From: Thinopyrum elongatum
Lineage: Eukaryota; Streptophyta; Magnoliopsida; Poales; Poaceae
Direction: 5' to 3'
DNA: 64,000 nt
Assembly: GCA_011799875.1 (NCBI GenBank)
Contig: CM022303.1
Coordinates: forward strand, 731,922,587 to 731,986,586
In this document: positions 10,524-21,065 of the stretch, piece by piece
Position numbering within the stretch: the stretch's first letter is position 1
Layout: the number at the start of each line of letters is the position of its first letter
The notes under the pieces: generated by a model
The model's database searches: none
What the model saw: only the letters and a program-made list of their open reading frames with translations
What the model was told of the DNA's origin: nothing
Program-made: the position numbers and the translations under genes

Positions 10524-12123
10524 CTACATCCAGAACGCTTGCACATCAAAATTACAACGATAGCTAGGCGCCATGTAGAAGCGAGCAGGCCCATGAGCAA
10601 TGGTTTTGAGCTCCCCGTTCTCACCATACCTGACAATGAACGTGGTCAGGCAGAGCACATACTTCAACTTGTCCGCTCCGTCGGGTAGTAGGCGCTCCAT
10701 CAGAAGGTACTTGCTGCCCTCAGCCATGTGAATGAGCTTGGCATCCACATGTCTCAAGTGGGGGTTCTTCAGAAGTAGCTGCTCCCTGGTGAATTTCCAC
10801 TTCGGCGGCTGCCAGCCAGACATAACGTTGCCTGCACAAAGGTGGCCGTTGACGCTGTTATCACCATTTGTGTCACCAGAGTGGAGGTGGAGCCCGACCC
10901 ATGCACCCAGCTCTTCGTCGTAGTGGGCACGGCCTTGGAATGGCAGCAACCATTTACCACGACGCCTCCACTTGCGACTTCCCGTCCCGTACGAAAAAGT
11001 AGCCCGTTTCACCGCCCCCTATATACGCCGGTCCAATATCCCAGCAGACACGATGATGGCACCCGTCCGCGGGTGAGCGACATGTGCGGTGATGGTGTTC
11101 GGATCAAAGGGAAACTCCAGAGGGTGGTCATCCCAACTCCAACACAACTGTGAGGAATCGCACAAAGGTCGCCAATTCCATAGCTTATCATCTTTCGGAT
11201 CTGGGGCAAGGCAGTGCAAGCCTCCACAGAAATAAAAACCGTCTAAGCCGTCGTTGTAGGCAGCACACGATTCAAACACATATAGCCTGTTCCCTACGGC
11301 TATGGCTGCTTCGTAGCCGTATGGTAGGTCCACTGGTAGCAGGCCGGACACAGTAAGCATGGCTGTCTTGGTGTTGAAGTTGAGGGTGTAACCAAAGCTG
11401 CCCACTTGCAACATCGGGGTCCTGTTGGGGGAGACATGGCGATGATTTGACTGCCGACAGCGGCGAACTGTGTGTTCCTTCCAATTGTTTGAAGCGCTAC
11501 GCTGAGCAAAGGTTTCTCCGGGAGACGCTGTGGGGACCGTGCAGAACCGCATGCAATGTCCAGGTCGTGGTTGTTGATGTCCAGCTTAGAGCATGGTTAA
11601 TAGTATAGTCAGCTGTTGGCTATGGTCTTGCCACGTCATATATAGCCAATCTTATAGGCGGTAAGTACAATAGTTGCATGTAAATATGTACTATTCTTTT
11701 TATACATGGCCCACCCCCCTCTCACAACATGCCTAGGAGCACGTGCTGCAGTCGGCTGTTAATCGGTAGCCCGCTTGTCTTCTCTCTACTTCTCTCTCTC
11801 CTCCAACTCATCCAAAATATAATATTTAAAGGCTTAAAGCCCGCATACGTCATTCTATTGTACTTGCTCTTATGGATGATGTATGCAAACTTCTGCTCAT
11901 CTAGTACCAGGTACAGATGCCGCTTTGTGGTCTCTCGTTGGCGCTGGTTGGCTGCACTGAAAAACCGGCGAACCAGACCCAGCCTTGACTGGTAGAATAT
12001 GGCTGCCGATGCAAACGGAGATAGGGACCGGGTGCCGGAAGAGTGATGGCAATTGGAACGAAACTGCACTCGATCTAGTACAAAACCGAAAGCGCTTTGG
12101 GATGAGGAGGCTGCCGCTGTCAT
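10524..12123 (-). pseudogene. DUF1668-like grass gene, disrupted by MITE, frameshift and stop
   Basis: Reading leftwards, the pieces are: an N-terminal part with RRFFSAAN and RHLYLVLDEQKFAYIIHK (12123 to about 11873), a 281-bp MITE, a part with QFAAVGSQIIAMSP, a -strand frameshift near 11420, GYTLNFNTKTAML and AIAVGNRLYVFESCAAYN, an in-frame TAG at 11019-11021, then GTGSRKWRRRGKWLLPF and a C-terminus ending AFWM with stop at 10524-10526. The motif order fits a large grass-specific family of unknown function that I believe is DUF1668, possibly beta-propeller-like. Dropping the MITE plus one TTA rejoins HK to LDINNHDLD in frame, so the insertion hit a coding exon. With three independent lesions it is a pseudogene. 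The start is uncertain; the first in-frame ATG is 12121-12123. Confidence 0.72.
11589..11869. mobile_element. Tourist/PIF-Harbinger-like MITE inserted in the pseudogene
   Basis: This is a 281-bp element bounded by TTA on both sides (11586-11588 and 11870-11872), the 3-bp target duplication typical of PIF/Harbinger. The left terminus GAGCATGGTTAATAG pairs imperfectly with the right terminus (inverse of CTATTGTACTTGCTC). There is no coding capacity. It sits inside a coding exon, exactly between the codons for HK and LD of the DUF1668-like gene. Confidence 0.85.
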
Positions 12124-13300
12124 CTCCTCTGCCAACGGGCATCGAGAGGTGGAGCTGCTCGCGATCTGAGTAAGTCGCCATAGATGTGAAAGAGACGCCG
12201 GACGTCATGCGGCCGCCGACATCGCTTTTTGAGTTTATGAGAACGGAGGGTCGGTTCGTGGTGCAGAATTATATCCCGAGTTCCGTAGTATCTTACGACT
12301 CTGGCATATCTCGTGTACACCTGTGTCTGTAGTGTCATGACCAGCCGATCTAGATCGCGGCGTCCATATGATTCCGTGACGATCTTCTGTAAACACGCCC
12401 GCTGCAAATTTGCCCAGGCACCACTGCACATAGGATCATGTTCAAAAAAAAAAACTTTACATCACGATCACCATGGCGGCGACAGCAACCACTCGCCGGA
12501 CTCCGGAGTACTCCCCGTACTCCGGAACTTACACGATAACGGGGTCCCGGCGGTCAGACGCACACGGTCAGAGATCCGATATAGGTCTGAACCCCACATT
12601 CCTGATTACCACGGCGGTGACGGCGACCTGAAGCAAGAGCAGGAGAACTCGTCGTACGCCCAAACATACACGGGAACGGGATCCAGGCAGCCAGACAAAC
12701 ATTAAATTAAAAGATGCCAGAATTGCAGTTCACAATGGCTTTCAACGCCGGCACAAATTTTTAACAGTGGCATCTTATTGATGAAGTTGGATGTCAACGC
12801 CACCACTAAACTTCTCTGGACCAGTGGCTTAAAGACATAAGGTCCATATGCCGGGTGGATCTTCTCAAGTATCATTCCTTTGGTGACATAAACTCTTCAA
12901 CCCGGCCCAGTTTTTGCATTTTCTCTAATAATTCAATCATTCTTTCTTCTGAACAACAGCCGTGTGTTCATCATCATTCCCACAAAATTTCAGATTTTTT
13001 TGAAATATTTTATTATGTCCTTTTGCGTGGGTGTAACGTGGGTGCACCAAGCTGGGTATGGAAAAACCACTCCCATTTGCAAAATCACCTTCCCCATTCC
13101 AAAGTTATTGACATAGTCCATAGTTTTCAACAGGGCAATGCACTGTGCATAAGTAGCCTCAGCTAAATTTACAATCCTCCCTTCAAGAGCGAACAAAACC
13201 TCTCCGTTGACGTCACGCGCTAAACAACCTCACCATCCAGTGCCACCGGACAAGTGTATCACCCATAGAAATTTATTTGAGACATTTACATGTGTGCCCC
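12124..13300. other. Intergenic region with one diverged tandem duplication
   Basis: No gene is recognised. 12465-12700 contains two diverged copies of a ~140-bp unit: CACCATGGCGGCGAC..GGAGTACTCC..ACACGATAACGGGG at 12468 onward and TACCACGGCGGTGAC..GGAGAACTCG..ACACGGGAACGGGA from about 12606. The unit is GC-rich but gives no family I know. 12710-13300 is AT-rich and featureless. Confidence 0.45.
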
Positions 13301-13303
13301 TAA

Positions 13304-14497
13304 GAGCATCTACAGCCAGGCGCCCTGAACCCGCCTCAAACGCCTGGCGGACGGCCCGGTCACGAAAATTCGACCCAGACGGGTACCTCAAATGGGCCTC
13401 CAATGCCCGGGCTGACCGACACCCCTCATTTCCAGCCCAAATATGGGGCTATGGGGCGGATATGGTGGCGCCCGGGCGTGCCTGCCACGTCGGACCCGGC
13501 CCACGCTGACCCACCCGACCTCATGTATATTCCTCCCCATCCGCTCGCTGGACCAAACCCTAGCCACTCCACTCCCCTCCGCCACCAAAGATCTCGTCCG
13601 GCGTTCTCCGGCCGTCTCCGGCATGGCGGGCAGCGGATCTGACTTCGAGCAGTCTAGATCCGTCGACTGGGGTGTCATCCCGTGCGGGTTGGAGGAGGCA
13701 ATGACCGTCCACATTGCACTCCGCCGCTCCCGGGAAGACATCTCCTAGCTGTCGGCTGGATCTGTCCGGCGTGACTCCATAGCGTTTGTGCATCGGGCGC
13801 TCGGATCCTCCGAGGCTGGATCATCGCGGTCCCGAGAGCCTTCGAATCTACCCTTCCCTGTCACTGCTACAGCGGAGTATGAATCCCACTGGGACTAGTG
13901 TGCCCGCCGTGTGAAGGAGAGGATAAGGGCGGCGGAGGCCCGCCTCGCTGCCGACATGGCCGCGACGGAGGCGGCTGACGCGGCAGCGCTGACGGCCGCT
14001 GAGGAGGAAGCCATTCGCGCACGCATTGTAAAGAAGCAGCAGCGGAGGAACACGCGCGCCTTCGCTCGAGAGCAGAATCGGGCGGGCTGTGCGATAGCCG
14101 GACTACCACCCTAGGAGGAGAAGGAGGACAGCGTCGGGCCGGACAGCTCCGACGACGAGCAGATCCGCCTCGATCCCTACTGCGTCTTCGACAGGTACTT
14201 CCGCGAAAAGGACTGCAAGGGCGCCGGGAAGGGCAAGGGCAACCTTGAATGATCTTCTCCACCACAGCCAAACATGCCAAATTTTGGTAGTCCGATGGCA
14301 TAGTGATGTAGTAGCCGGACGATGTGTGTAATGCATAGTTTATGTAGTTGCATGAGTTTGTATGGATTTGAGGTATGGTAATTAAGGTGTCCGATTGTGA
14401 GAAGTAAAATTTGAGACTTGACCAGTCAGTGTCCGCGGACGGGCACGTCCGCGGGCGTTTGAGGGGTCAGCTGTGTTAAGTCCGGCTGCAGATTCTC
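13304..14497 (+). mobile_element. PIF/Harbinger-type element, about 1.2 kb, non-autonomous
   Basis: The termini GAGCATCTACAGCC (13304) and the inverse of GGCTGCAGATTCTC (ending 14497) form an imperfect terminal inverted repeat. TAA flanks both ends (13301-13303 and 14498-14500). Length, TWA-type target site and GAGCATCT-like ends fit a PIF/Harbinger derivative, common in Triticeae. The interior is GC-rich and holds a decayed ORF but no DDE transposase, so it would depend on an enzyme made elsewhere. Confidence 0.82.
13623..14252 (+). pseudogene. Decayed ORF inside the Harbinger-type element
   Basis: One continuous frame runs from ATG 13623 (MAGSGSDFEQSRSVDWG) to TGA 14250-14252, 209 codons plus stop. 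It is interrupted by three in-frame stops (TAG after REDIS at 13746-13748, TAG near 13897-13899, TAG 14112-14114) and no frameshift. The middle is Ala/Glu/Arg-rich and likely helical (AAEARLAADMAATEAADAAA); the C-terminus is acidic then basic (SSDDEQIRLDPYCVFDRYF, then a Lys/Gly tail). That the frame survives while stops accumulate suggests it was once a real protein of the element. I do not recognise a family with confidence. Confidence 0.6.
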
Positions 14498-14500
14498 TAA

Positions 14501-14829
14501 CTCAAACCCATTGCTCACATTTACTCTTAATTTTGATCTGCTCAAATTTTCCCCTAAAAAGCATTTTAGTTCGCGGGAATGCTCTTCCATCTTGTCAAAG
14601 TCGTTTGATCATTAGTTAAATTTTTTGTCCTTTTGTCCGCAGTCTATCAGTTCTCGAGGGCTGGAGATAGAGGCTCACGGTATCGGTGATTTTCGGTAAT
14701 AAAGTGGATAAGGAGAAGACATTTCTGTGATTGCCAGTGTCGATTAGTGTCACATCGTCCAGAATTAATTGAATTTTTTTAATTGACGCCAATAGGAACA
14801 TAGAAGAACAATTATGCAGCTCATTGTCA
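14501..14829. other. Spacer between two DNA transposons
   Basis: AT-rich sequence with no gene, terminal repeat or tandem repeat that I can see. Confidence 0.4.
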
Positions 14830-15249
14830 CACTACAAGAAATATGTCAACTTGTGATCTTCTGTCAGTGACCCTGGTAGAATTGGTCCTAAATTTATGAC
14901 CATTTTAGACCAGTTGCTCAAAAGCTGTTCGGGGGCCTCCAAATCCTAAACCATAACGACCATTCTGGTCAGAAAGGTCGTAATTTCATTAGAGGAAATG
15001 GTCGTAAAGCGGGCAGCACTGTCCACTGCCTCACGCCTAGCTGATAACGACCAATATAAATGGTCACTACACTTGAGTTTGAATGCATTAGGATGATTAG
15101 GCAGCCACCTCAGCAACCTCGCTTATGTGTCAATGTCTTGGTGTCATTTTTGCTTAAATGTTAATATTCAACAGACAGGCGGGGCACACACTGACAGGCG
15201 GGACCCATTTGACAGGCGAGGCCATGCGCTTAATTCGCCCAAAAAAGAT

Positions 15250-15324
15250 GCGCGGGCTGGGACTCGAACCCACGACCTGGAGCTGGCTTCACTCGTTCGC
15301 TACCGCTGGGCTAGAGAGGGGCTG
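15250..15324 (-). other. tRNA-like sequence (Pol III box A/B), copy 1
   Basis: On the minus strand this reads like a decayed tRNA: box A-like TAGCCCAGCGGTAG (15300-15313), a degenerate anticodon arm, T-arm GTGGGTTCGAGTCCCA with box B GGTTCGAGTC (15261-15270), then a run of T (complement of 15241-15246). The acceptor ends do not pair well, so it is not called as a functional tRNA. It could be a tRNA-derived SINE head or a fossil tRNA. A sister copy lies at 20684-20758. Confidence 0.6.
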
Positions 15325-15354
15325 TTGCTCATGTATGGGAATTTATCTATACAC

Positions 15355-15363
15355 TATATAAAA
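15355..15363 (+). promoter_or_regulatory. Candidate TATA box of the transposase gene
   Basis: TATATAAAA lies 40 bp after the tRNA-like copy and upstream of a GC-rich presumed 5' UTR exon (about 15400-15743). The exon ends in a plausible donor (GTATGC at 15744), with acceptor TTTGGCAG ending at 16507 immediately before the transposase ATG. The homologous region upstream of the B3 gene has TATATCAAA near 21018-21026. Confidence 0.45.
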
Positions 15364-15743
15364 CCACGGCTCTCTCGTATCAGTGACAAGTGGGACCTTC
15401 CGACCAGGTGGCATCGAACAGAGCAACACTTCGCGTTTTTCTAGGTCTTCCGACCAGGTGGCAGCGGGCGGCGGGCGGAAGCAATCAGCAGGGGCCGGCG
15501 GATGAGGGCGGGGCTGGCGGGCGGCGGGTGGCGGGCGGAAGCAACCGGCGGGGTAGCGGACGAGGGCGGGGCCGGCGGCGGAAGCGACCAGCAGGGGCCG
15601 CTCGCCTTGCCCACGACAGGAACGGCGACCTCACCGCCGGTGACCTCGCCCACGGCCTCGCCGCTCACCTTGTCCTCGACAGGAGCAACTCGCCAAGCAT
15701 GGGGGACTCCTCTCCCCCCTCTCCGCCGCAAGCACACCTCCCA

Positions 15744-16507
15744 GTATGCACCCCTCTCCCCCCATCCTCTCCTTGCCTCTAATTTGCCTCAGATTTGCCT
15801 GTGTTGCGCCTGCTAATGAACACTAGCTAGTTTGTCAACACTAGCTGAGGGGCAGGGGAGAAAGATAGAGATAATTTGAGTTTTTTTTATCTTACTAGCT
15901 GAGGGGCAGGGGATGAACACTAGCTATTATTGTTATATCGTTTTGAAATGGGAAGGAAAGGGGAAGGAGGAGATTCAATATGTTGAGGAGCTTAATTTGA
16001 AATGCAACCTAGTGTAACTTAATTTGAGTGAGAATCCATCAGCTGCAGCTGGAGCTCAATCTGATGGATGGATGCTACAGCTTGCTTCATAAGATGGATG
16101 CAGTTGGAGCCTAATCTCTTTGTGGATATCCTCTTTATAGGAACCACATATGTTTCTTAGTGCAGCTCTGCCTGATCTATGTTAGGTTTTACAAGTTTTT
16201 GTTAGCTTTTCTTTTATCCCATGTGAAATCTGTATTTCCTATGAACTGCTTTTTATTGCTCCCATGTGAAATCAGTAAACCATGTGAACTGGACTAAAGT
16301 AGTGAGAAATTGGAAATAGCTCAATGTTGGGTGCATATCTTATTTTCTGGGAGTTAGCATATAAAGTTAGGCAGTTAGCATATAAAGTTGGGTGCCCACC
16401 TTATTTTCTGGATTTTTAGCTGCCATTACTGCCATCCATTTTCATTAATTAATGTTGATGCACTTAGATTGATTTCCTAAGTTGCAACAATTTGTTGTCT
16501 TTGGCAG
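15744..16507 (+). other. Presumed 5' UTR intron of the transposase gene
   Basis: AT-rich, with no gene. It contains a short direct repeat, ACTAGCTGAGGGGCAGGGGA at about 15841 and again near 15895, and a second one (GTTAGCATATAAAGTTRGGC near 16355-16395). Donor GTATGC and acceptor TTTGGCAG fit consensus; the acceptor is immediately followed by the ATG. Confidence 0.5.
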
Positions 16508-19500
16508 ATGGACAGAAGCTGAATTAGAAAAGGAGTTAGAAAGTTTTCGAAAGAACATATGAAAGGAGTTGATGATTTCATGGCATTTGTTCGGGAAAAT
16601 TTTGCCAACGATGCTCACATTCCTTGCCCATGCTGTGAATTCCTCAACCGTTCAAGAATGGCTCAAGGAAGAGTGGAAGATCATCTGCTTCTTAATGGGA
16701 TGTCCAGCACATATGATAGATGGATATATCATGGAGAACCTTTAGACGGACAACCTCAACATTTTGAAGCTGATACACAGGCCCCTCATATGATGGGTGG
16801 TGGTGATGCTGGCATTGATTTCATGGAAAAGGTTTTGCGAGATAATGCTGGTTTGGAGGAAGAGGATGGGCATGAAGATGATAGGATTCCTGACCTATTG
16901 ATGGATCTGTACGATGCTGAGGATCGTGCTGATGGACAGAAGTCGATGTTTGCTGAGGTGTTAGAGGAGGCGAAGCGCGCAGCTCATGAATGGGGTAAAT
17001 TTTCAAGATTTACCTTCACCGTGAAGTTACTCCACATCAAGTCTTTCTACCGGATTAGCAATGCTGCATTGAACGCAATACTCCGCCTTTTGTGCTTGCA
17101 ATTCCCTGATAGCTGTGTTCCCAGGTCTTATGATGAAGCATTGAGCATAATCCGCAGGCTGGGGCTAGGTTATGTTTCAATACATGTGTGCCCAAATAAC
17201 TGTGTCTTGTTTCGGAAGGATTTAGCAAAGCATGACAACTGTCCAAAATGCAATGCCTCTAGGTGGAAAGATGCTGATGGGAAGAAGTCAATACCGGAGA
17301 AGGTACTGAGGCACTTTCCATTGATACCAAGGCTACAGCGGATGTTTATCTCGAAGAAATCATCGCTGGAGGTACAATGGCACAAGCTGAAGCGGCAACC
17401 TGTGGACAATGAGCTGAGCCATCCAACGGACGGAGAGGCATGGAAAGAGTTTGACAGTAAACATGTAGATTTTGCTGCAAATCCAAGGAACATAAAACTT
17501 GGCATTGCCACAGATGGCTTTAATCCATTTGGGAACATGGGCACGTCTTATAGCATGTGGCCAGTTTTTGTGGTGTCGTACAACCTGCCACCATGGGCAT
17601 GATTGGATCAGTCCAACTTCATGATGTCGTTGCTTATCCTGGGTCCAGAGTCTCCAGGAAAGGATTTTGATGTCTTTATGGAGCCCCTCATAGAAGAACT
17701 GCTCCAGCTCTGGACTGGTGTACCTACATACGATGCCTTGAGTACGGAAGAAAAGTTCAATCTACGTGCTGCAATCATATGGTCCATCCATGATTTCTCG
17801 GCGCTGCACACTCTGTTTGGGAGGATCACAGCGGGTTATCAGGCCTGTGTCCATTGTGACAAAGACCCTTGCTCAAAGAGAATAAGGAGCAAGATCTGCT
17901 ATATTGGGCACCGCCGCTTTCTTCCCCGAAGCCATCACTGGCGAAGAAGCAAAGATTTTAATGGTGAGAATGAAACCCGTGACAAGCTAGCTGAATTCAC
18001 TAAAGAAGAGCTAGAGCAGCAACTTGAAAAGGTCAAAGATGTGAGACCAGGAAAGCTTGCGAAGAAAAGAAAGCGTGAGGAAGGTCAATGTTGGGACCGG
18101 AGGTCTTGTTTGTGGGACTTGCCATACTGGGCTGATCTGAAATTAAGGCATAATCTCGATGTAATGCACATTGAGAAAAACATATGCGAGAATCTGCTAG
18201 GGACGTTTCTGAACATTGAAGGGAAGACAAAGGACACAGTAAGTTCTAGGCTTGATTTGGAGGACATGGGCATAAGAGAAGATTTGCATCTACATCACAA
18301 TGAAGATGAAGATTCATTTGAAATGCCACGAGCATGGTATACAATGAGTAAAGAACAAAAGCTTGCATTCTGTGAATTCCTAAGAGCGGTGAGATTTCCA
18401 GATGGTTATGCTGCTAACCTAGCAAAGTGTGTTACTTCTGTTGGATTCAAGCTTTCAGTACTGAAAACCCATGATTGTCACATCCTCCTCCAAAGGATTT
18501 TACCGGCGGGCCTCTGAGGAATCATGGACAAGGATATATATGAAGAGGTTGGTGAGCTGGGAAATTTCTTTAGAGAACTGTGCTGCAAAACACTCAAGTT
18601 AACTATTCTGGAAAGACTTGATAAAGAAATCCCAATTATTCTTTGCAAGCTCGAGAAGATTTTCCCTCCAGCTTTCTACACCGTGATGGTCCATTTGGCG
18701 GTGCACTTACCAAAAGAGGCAATGCTTAGAGGCCCTGTGCAATACGGTTGGATGTACCCAATCGAAAGAAGGCTGCTTACATGTAAGCGTTATGTGCGAA
18801 ACACGGCAAAACCTGAAGTTTCGATTGCTGAAGCATATGTCGTTGACGAGTGCTTGACTTTTTGCTCTAGATACTTTGGCGATGTGGAAACAAGATGGAA
18901 CCGGCCGGGCAGAAAAAGAGAGCGGTCTGATTTGCAAAGTGGTGATGTCTCTGTTTTCAACCATGGTGTGCACTTTCTTGGAGCCTCACAATACTTGGAG
19001 GCTGGTGATGAGTATGACAAGATGGTTTGGTATGTGCTCAGCAATTGCGCCGAGGTTCTACCATATATCGAGTACGTTATATCTTGTGCACTCATTATAT
19101 ATTTTTTTGGTTGGGTTGGCACCAGCCTAATGTTTTAATTCACATGTTTTGTTGGCATTGAAGGAAATGCAAGGAAGAGTTAAATCAGGAAGAAAGCCAG
19201 ATCCATGTTGATAAAAGGGTTGCCAGGGGATTTGCTAAATGGTTTAAGAATCATGTGATGTCTTTAGCCACATGTTTTATCTTTTCTGTGTCATTCACCA
19301 ACTATTAAATACCATTGTTGCTAAATGGTTTATTTGTGCAGATTGGAAAGTTGCATGAGGAGAAGAAGGTCAGTGATGATCTAATTGCTTTGGCATGCTT
19401 ACTGGATAAGCGAGTGAGAGTGTATTCAGCATGCATTGCTGACGGTGTCCGGTACCACACCGTTGACCGCGAGGAAAAAAACGAAGACACAGAATAGTGG

Positions 19501-20161
19501 AATCGTTACTGAGGGGTCACATGATCGTGAGAACATTGACTTCTATGGTCAGCTGAGAAGCATCGTAGAGTTGCAGTACAACTCTAGTGGAGGCATCCAT
19601 CGCTCGGTTGTCTTATTTCGCTGTGACTGGTTTGAGCTTGGTAGCAAGAAGAAGAGAGACTCTTTTGTCAAATATGATGGCCACTTCAAAAGCATCAACA
19701 CTGCAAGGTGCTGGTATAAGAGTGATCCTTTTATTCTAACAACACAAGCAACAATGGTGTTTTATCTGCCAGACACTCTTTTGCACCGAAAATGGTGAGT
19801 TGTGCGAAACTTTGAGCACAGACACTTGTGGAGTGTGACTGAAACTGAAGTGGAAAAGGGCCCCGGTGGTAGTGGACTAACATACCAGGATGATGACTCT
19901 ACGGAAGTTTCGTTGCAAGCTAATGATGACTCTATGGAAGTTCCGGTGCAAAGCAGAGTGCGAAGGGACCGGGAACGTGTGCTCGTTGATGCTGCAACAG
20001 TTGAAGGCATCAAGAAAAGAAGAAAGGTGGTAGCGGATGGACATGAGAGCGAGGATGAGGAAAACAGGACTGATCATACTATGCTGCAATATTGTAGTGA
20101 TGATGAGGAAAACAGGAGTGGGCATAGAGTTCCTTGTTTTGGTATCGACGACGATGAGTAG
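16508..20161 (+). pseudogene. TNP2-type CACTA transposase (Transposase_21 / DUF4218 / DUF4216 architecture), inactivated
   Basis: The product would be the DDE-type enzyme that cuts CACTA termini. Exon 1 (16508-19071) contains CPCCEFLN, the TNP2 hallmark DGFNPFGNMGTSYSMWP, YNLPPW, SPGKDFDVF, WDLPYWADLKLRHNLDVMHIE, LLQRILPAGL and the DUF4218 part with AVHLPKEAMLRGPVQYGWMYP. Exon 2 (19164-19254) and exon 3 (19342-20161) give the DUF4216 part with RVYSACIADGVRYHTVDRE, VVLFRCDWFEL and VFYLPDT, then an acidic tail ending GIDDDE. Lesions: TGA at 16520-16522 (where Trp is expected), 17600-17602, 18515-17517+1000 (that is 18515-18517) and 19796-19798, plus a +1 shift at the A-run near 19474-19481. Outside these the frame is well kept, so inactivation is fairly recent. 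Splice borders were chosen because they rejoin PYIE-KCKEELNQ and WFKNH-IGKLHEE in frame. Confidence 0.88.
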
Positions 20162-20600
20162 CGAAGGTAAATTTTGTCTCCTTGGTGAGCTAATGCTATT
20201 TTGCCTCTCCAGGTAGTTGTTGTTGATGTGATCCTGATGTAGTTTTTGTACTACAATTCTCTCCAGGTACCAAAATGCATGAGACTGTGTAGTGATGGAG
20301 AGGCAGATGATGGTTGAAGATACAATGCAAAATGATGTAGTTTTGGTGATCATGAAGTTTTGCTGATGGAGAGGCAAAATGCCCATCATGCTCTAGTAGT
20401 GGTGATGTAGTTTTGGTGAACTGAAGATGTTGTTTTGAGAGCTGTTTTTCTTAGTTTTGGTGATCATGTAGTTTTGGTGATTCAAAATGTTGTCTTGTAA
20501 TGCAAAAGATTGCAAAATGATGTGATCCTTTAGTTTTTTTGAACTGAAGATGTTGTTTTCAGAGCTGTTTTGCTCAGAACTGAAGATGTTGCTTTAACTG
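20162..20600 (+). repeat. Repetitive 3' region of the transposase gene
   Basis: Short motifs recur irregularly: GATGTAGTTTTGGTGA (about 20333, 20403, 20465), GAACTGAAGATGTTG with TTTT then AGAGCTGTTTT (20418 and 20539), and GATGGAGAGGCA (20294 and 20366). There is no ORF. It probably represents 3' UTR and internal repeats of the CACTA element. Confidence 0.5.
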
Positions 20601-20683
20601 AATTTTGCACTACATGGGCGCGCTCCATCAGACAGCCCGTCTGATCCCACGCGTGGCTCCATTTCACTGTGAGCAAAAAAATA

Positions 20684-20758
20684 TGCGCGAGCGGGGACTC
20701 GAACCCACGACCGTGCGCTCATTTCACTGTGTTTCTACCACTGGGCTAGGAAGAGGCT
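20684..20758 (-). other. tRNA-like sequence (Pol III box A/B), copy 2
   Basis: On the minus strand: box A-like TAGCCCAGTGGTAG (20735-20748), T-arm GTGGGTTCGAGTCCCC with box B (about 20695-20705), then a T-run (complement of 20675-20680). It is closely similar to copy 1 at 15250-15324, in the same orientation, and sits likewise upstream of a gene on the plus strand. It is not a clean tRNA because the anticodon arm does not fold convincingly. Confidence 0.6.
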
Positions 20759-20817
20759 ACTGGTCTTCTACTCTATGCCATCTCTTTTCAAATCATCAAA
20801 CCAGTCAAGTATCAAAC

Positions 20818-21065
20818 ACACACCTCGCTGACAAGTGGGCCACTCGACCCACTCGCTGACAAGTGGGCCATTTTGCTACTCTACCCACTCAACCCTTTTC
20901 CCCCTGAGCTACCAAAAAATATTGGCGCGCGGCCAAAAAATAATGCGCTTATTTCACTGTGTTTCCACCACTAGGCTAGGAAGAGGCTGTTGGTTTTGTA
21001 CTCTATGCCCACCCTTTTCAATATATCAAATCAGTCACGTATCAAACACAGAACTCGCTGACAAG
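20818..21065 (+). repeat. Further copies of the upstream module (copy 3, box B deleted)
   Basis: After copy 2 the sequence CTCGCTGACAAGTGGGCCA occurs twice (about 20826 and 20853). A third module follows, with CACTAGGCTAGGAAGAGGCT (20969-20988) matching CACTGGGCTAGGAAGAGGCT of copy 2. In copy 3 the stretch containing box B is missing; the loss lies between two TGCGC repeats that flank it in copy 2. The module ends again with CTCGCTGACAAGTGG at 21053. Confidence 0.6.

Larger units (their letters stand above)
14830..20600 (+). mobile_element. CACTA (En/Spm) transposon, left end and transposase region
   Basis: The left terminus is CACTACAAGAAATATGTCAA at 14830, the canonical CACTACAAGAAA start of plant CACTA elements. 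The next ~250 bp carry the usual short subterminal repeats in both orientations (CGACCAT, GGTCGTAA, GACCATTT, CGACCAATA). A TNP2-type transposase gene follows in the same orientation. No matching right terminus (inverse of CACTACAAG) was found before the satellite array starts at 23413. The element is therefore truncated, or its right end lies beyond or was replaced by the array. The end given is only the end of the transposase 3' region; the B3 gene to the right may also belong to it. Confidence 0.8.

Noticed and set aside
12120..12431. Minus-strand ORF upstream of the DUF1668-like pseudogene as its 5' exon
   Set aside because: It lies in other frames and has no recognisable family motif; I could not support a splice linking it to the pseudogene.
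15250..15324. Functional tRNA gene
   Set aside because: Box A, box B and a T-run are present, but the acceptor and anticodon arms do not pair properly and a diverged sister copy exists; tRNA-like is safer.
20610..20616. CACTACA at 20610 as a CACTA terminus
   Set aside because: It continues CACTACATGGGCG rather than CACTACAAGAAA, has the orientation of a left end, and lacks subterminal repeats.
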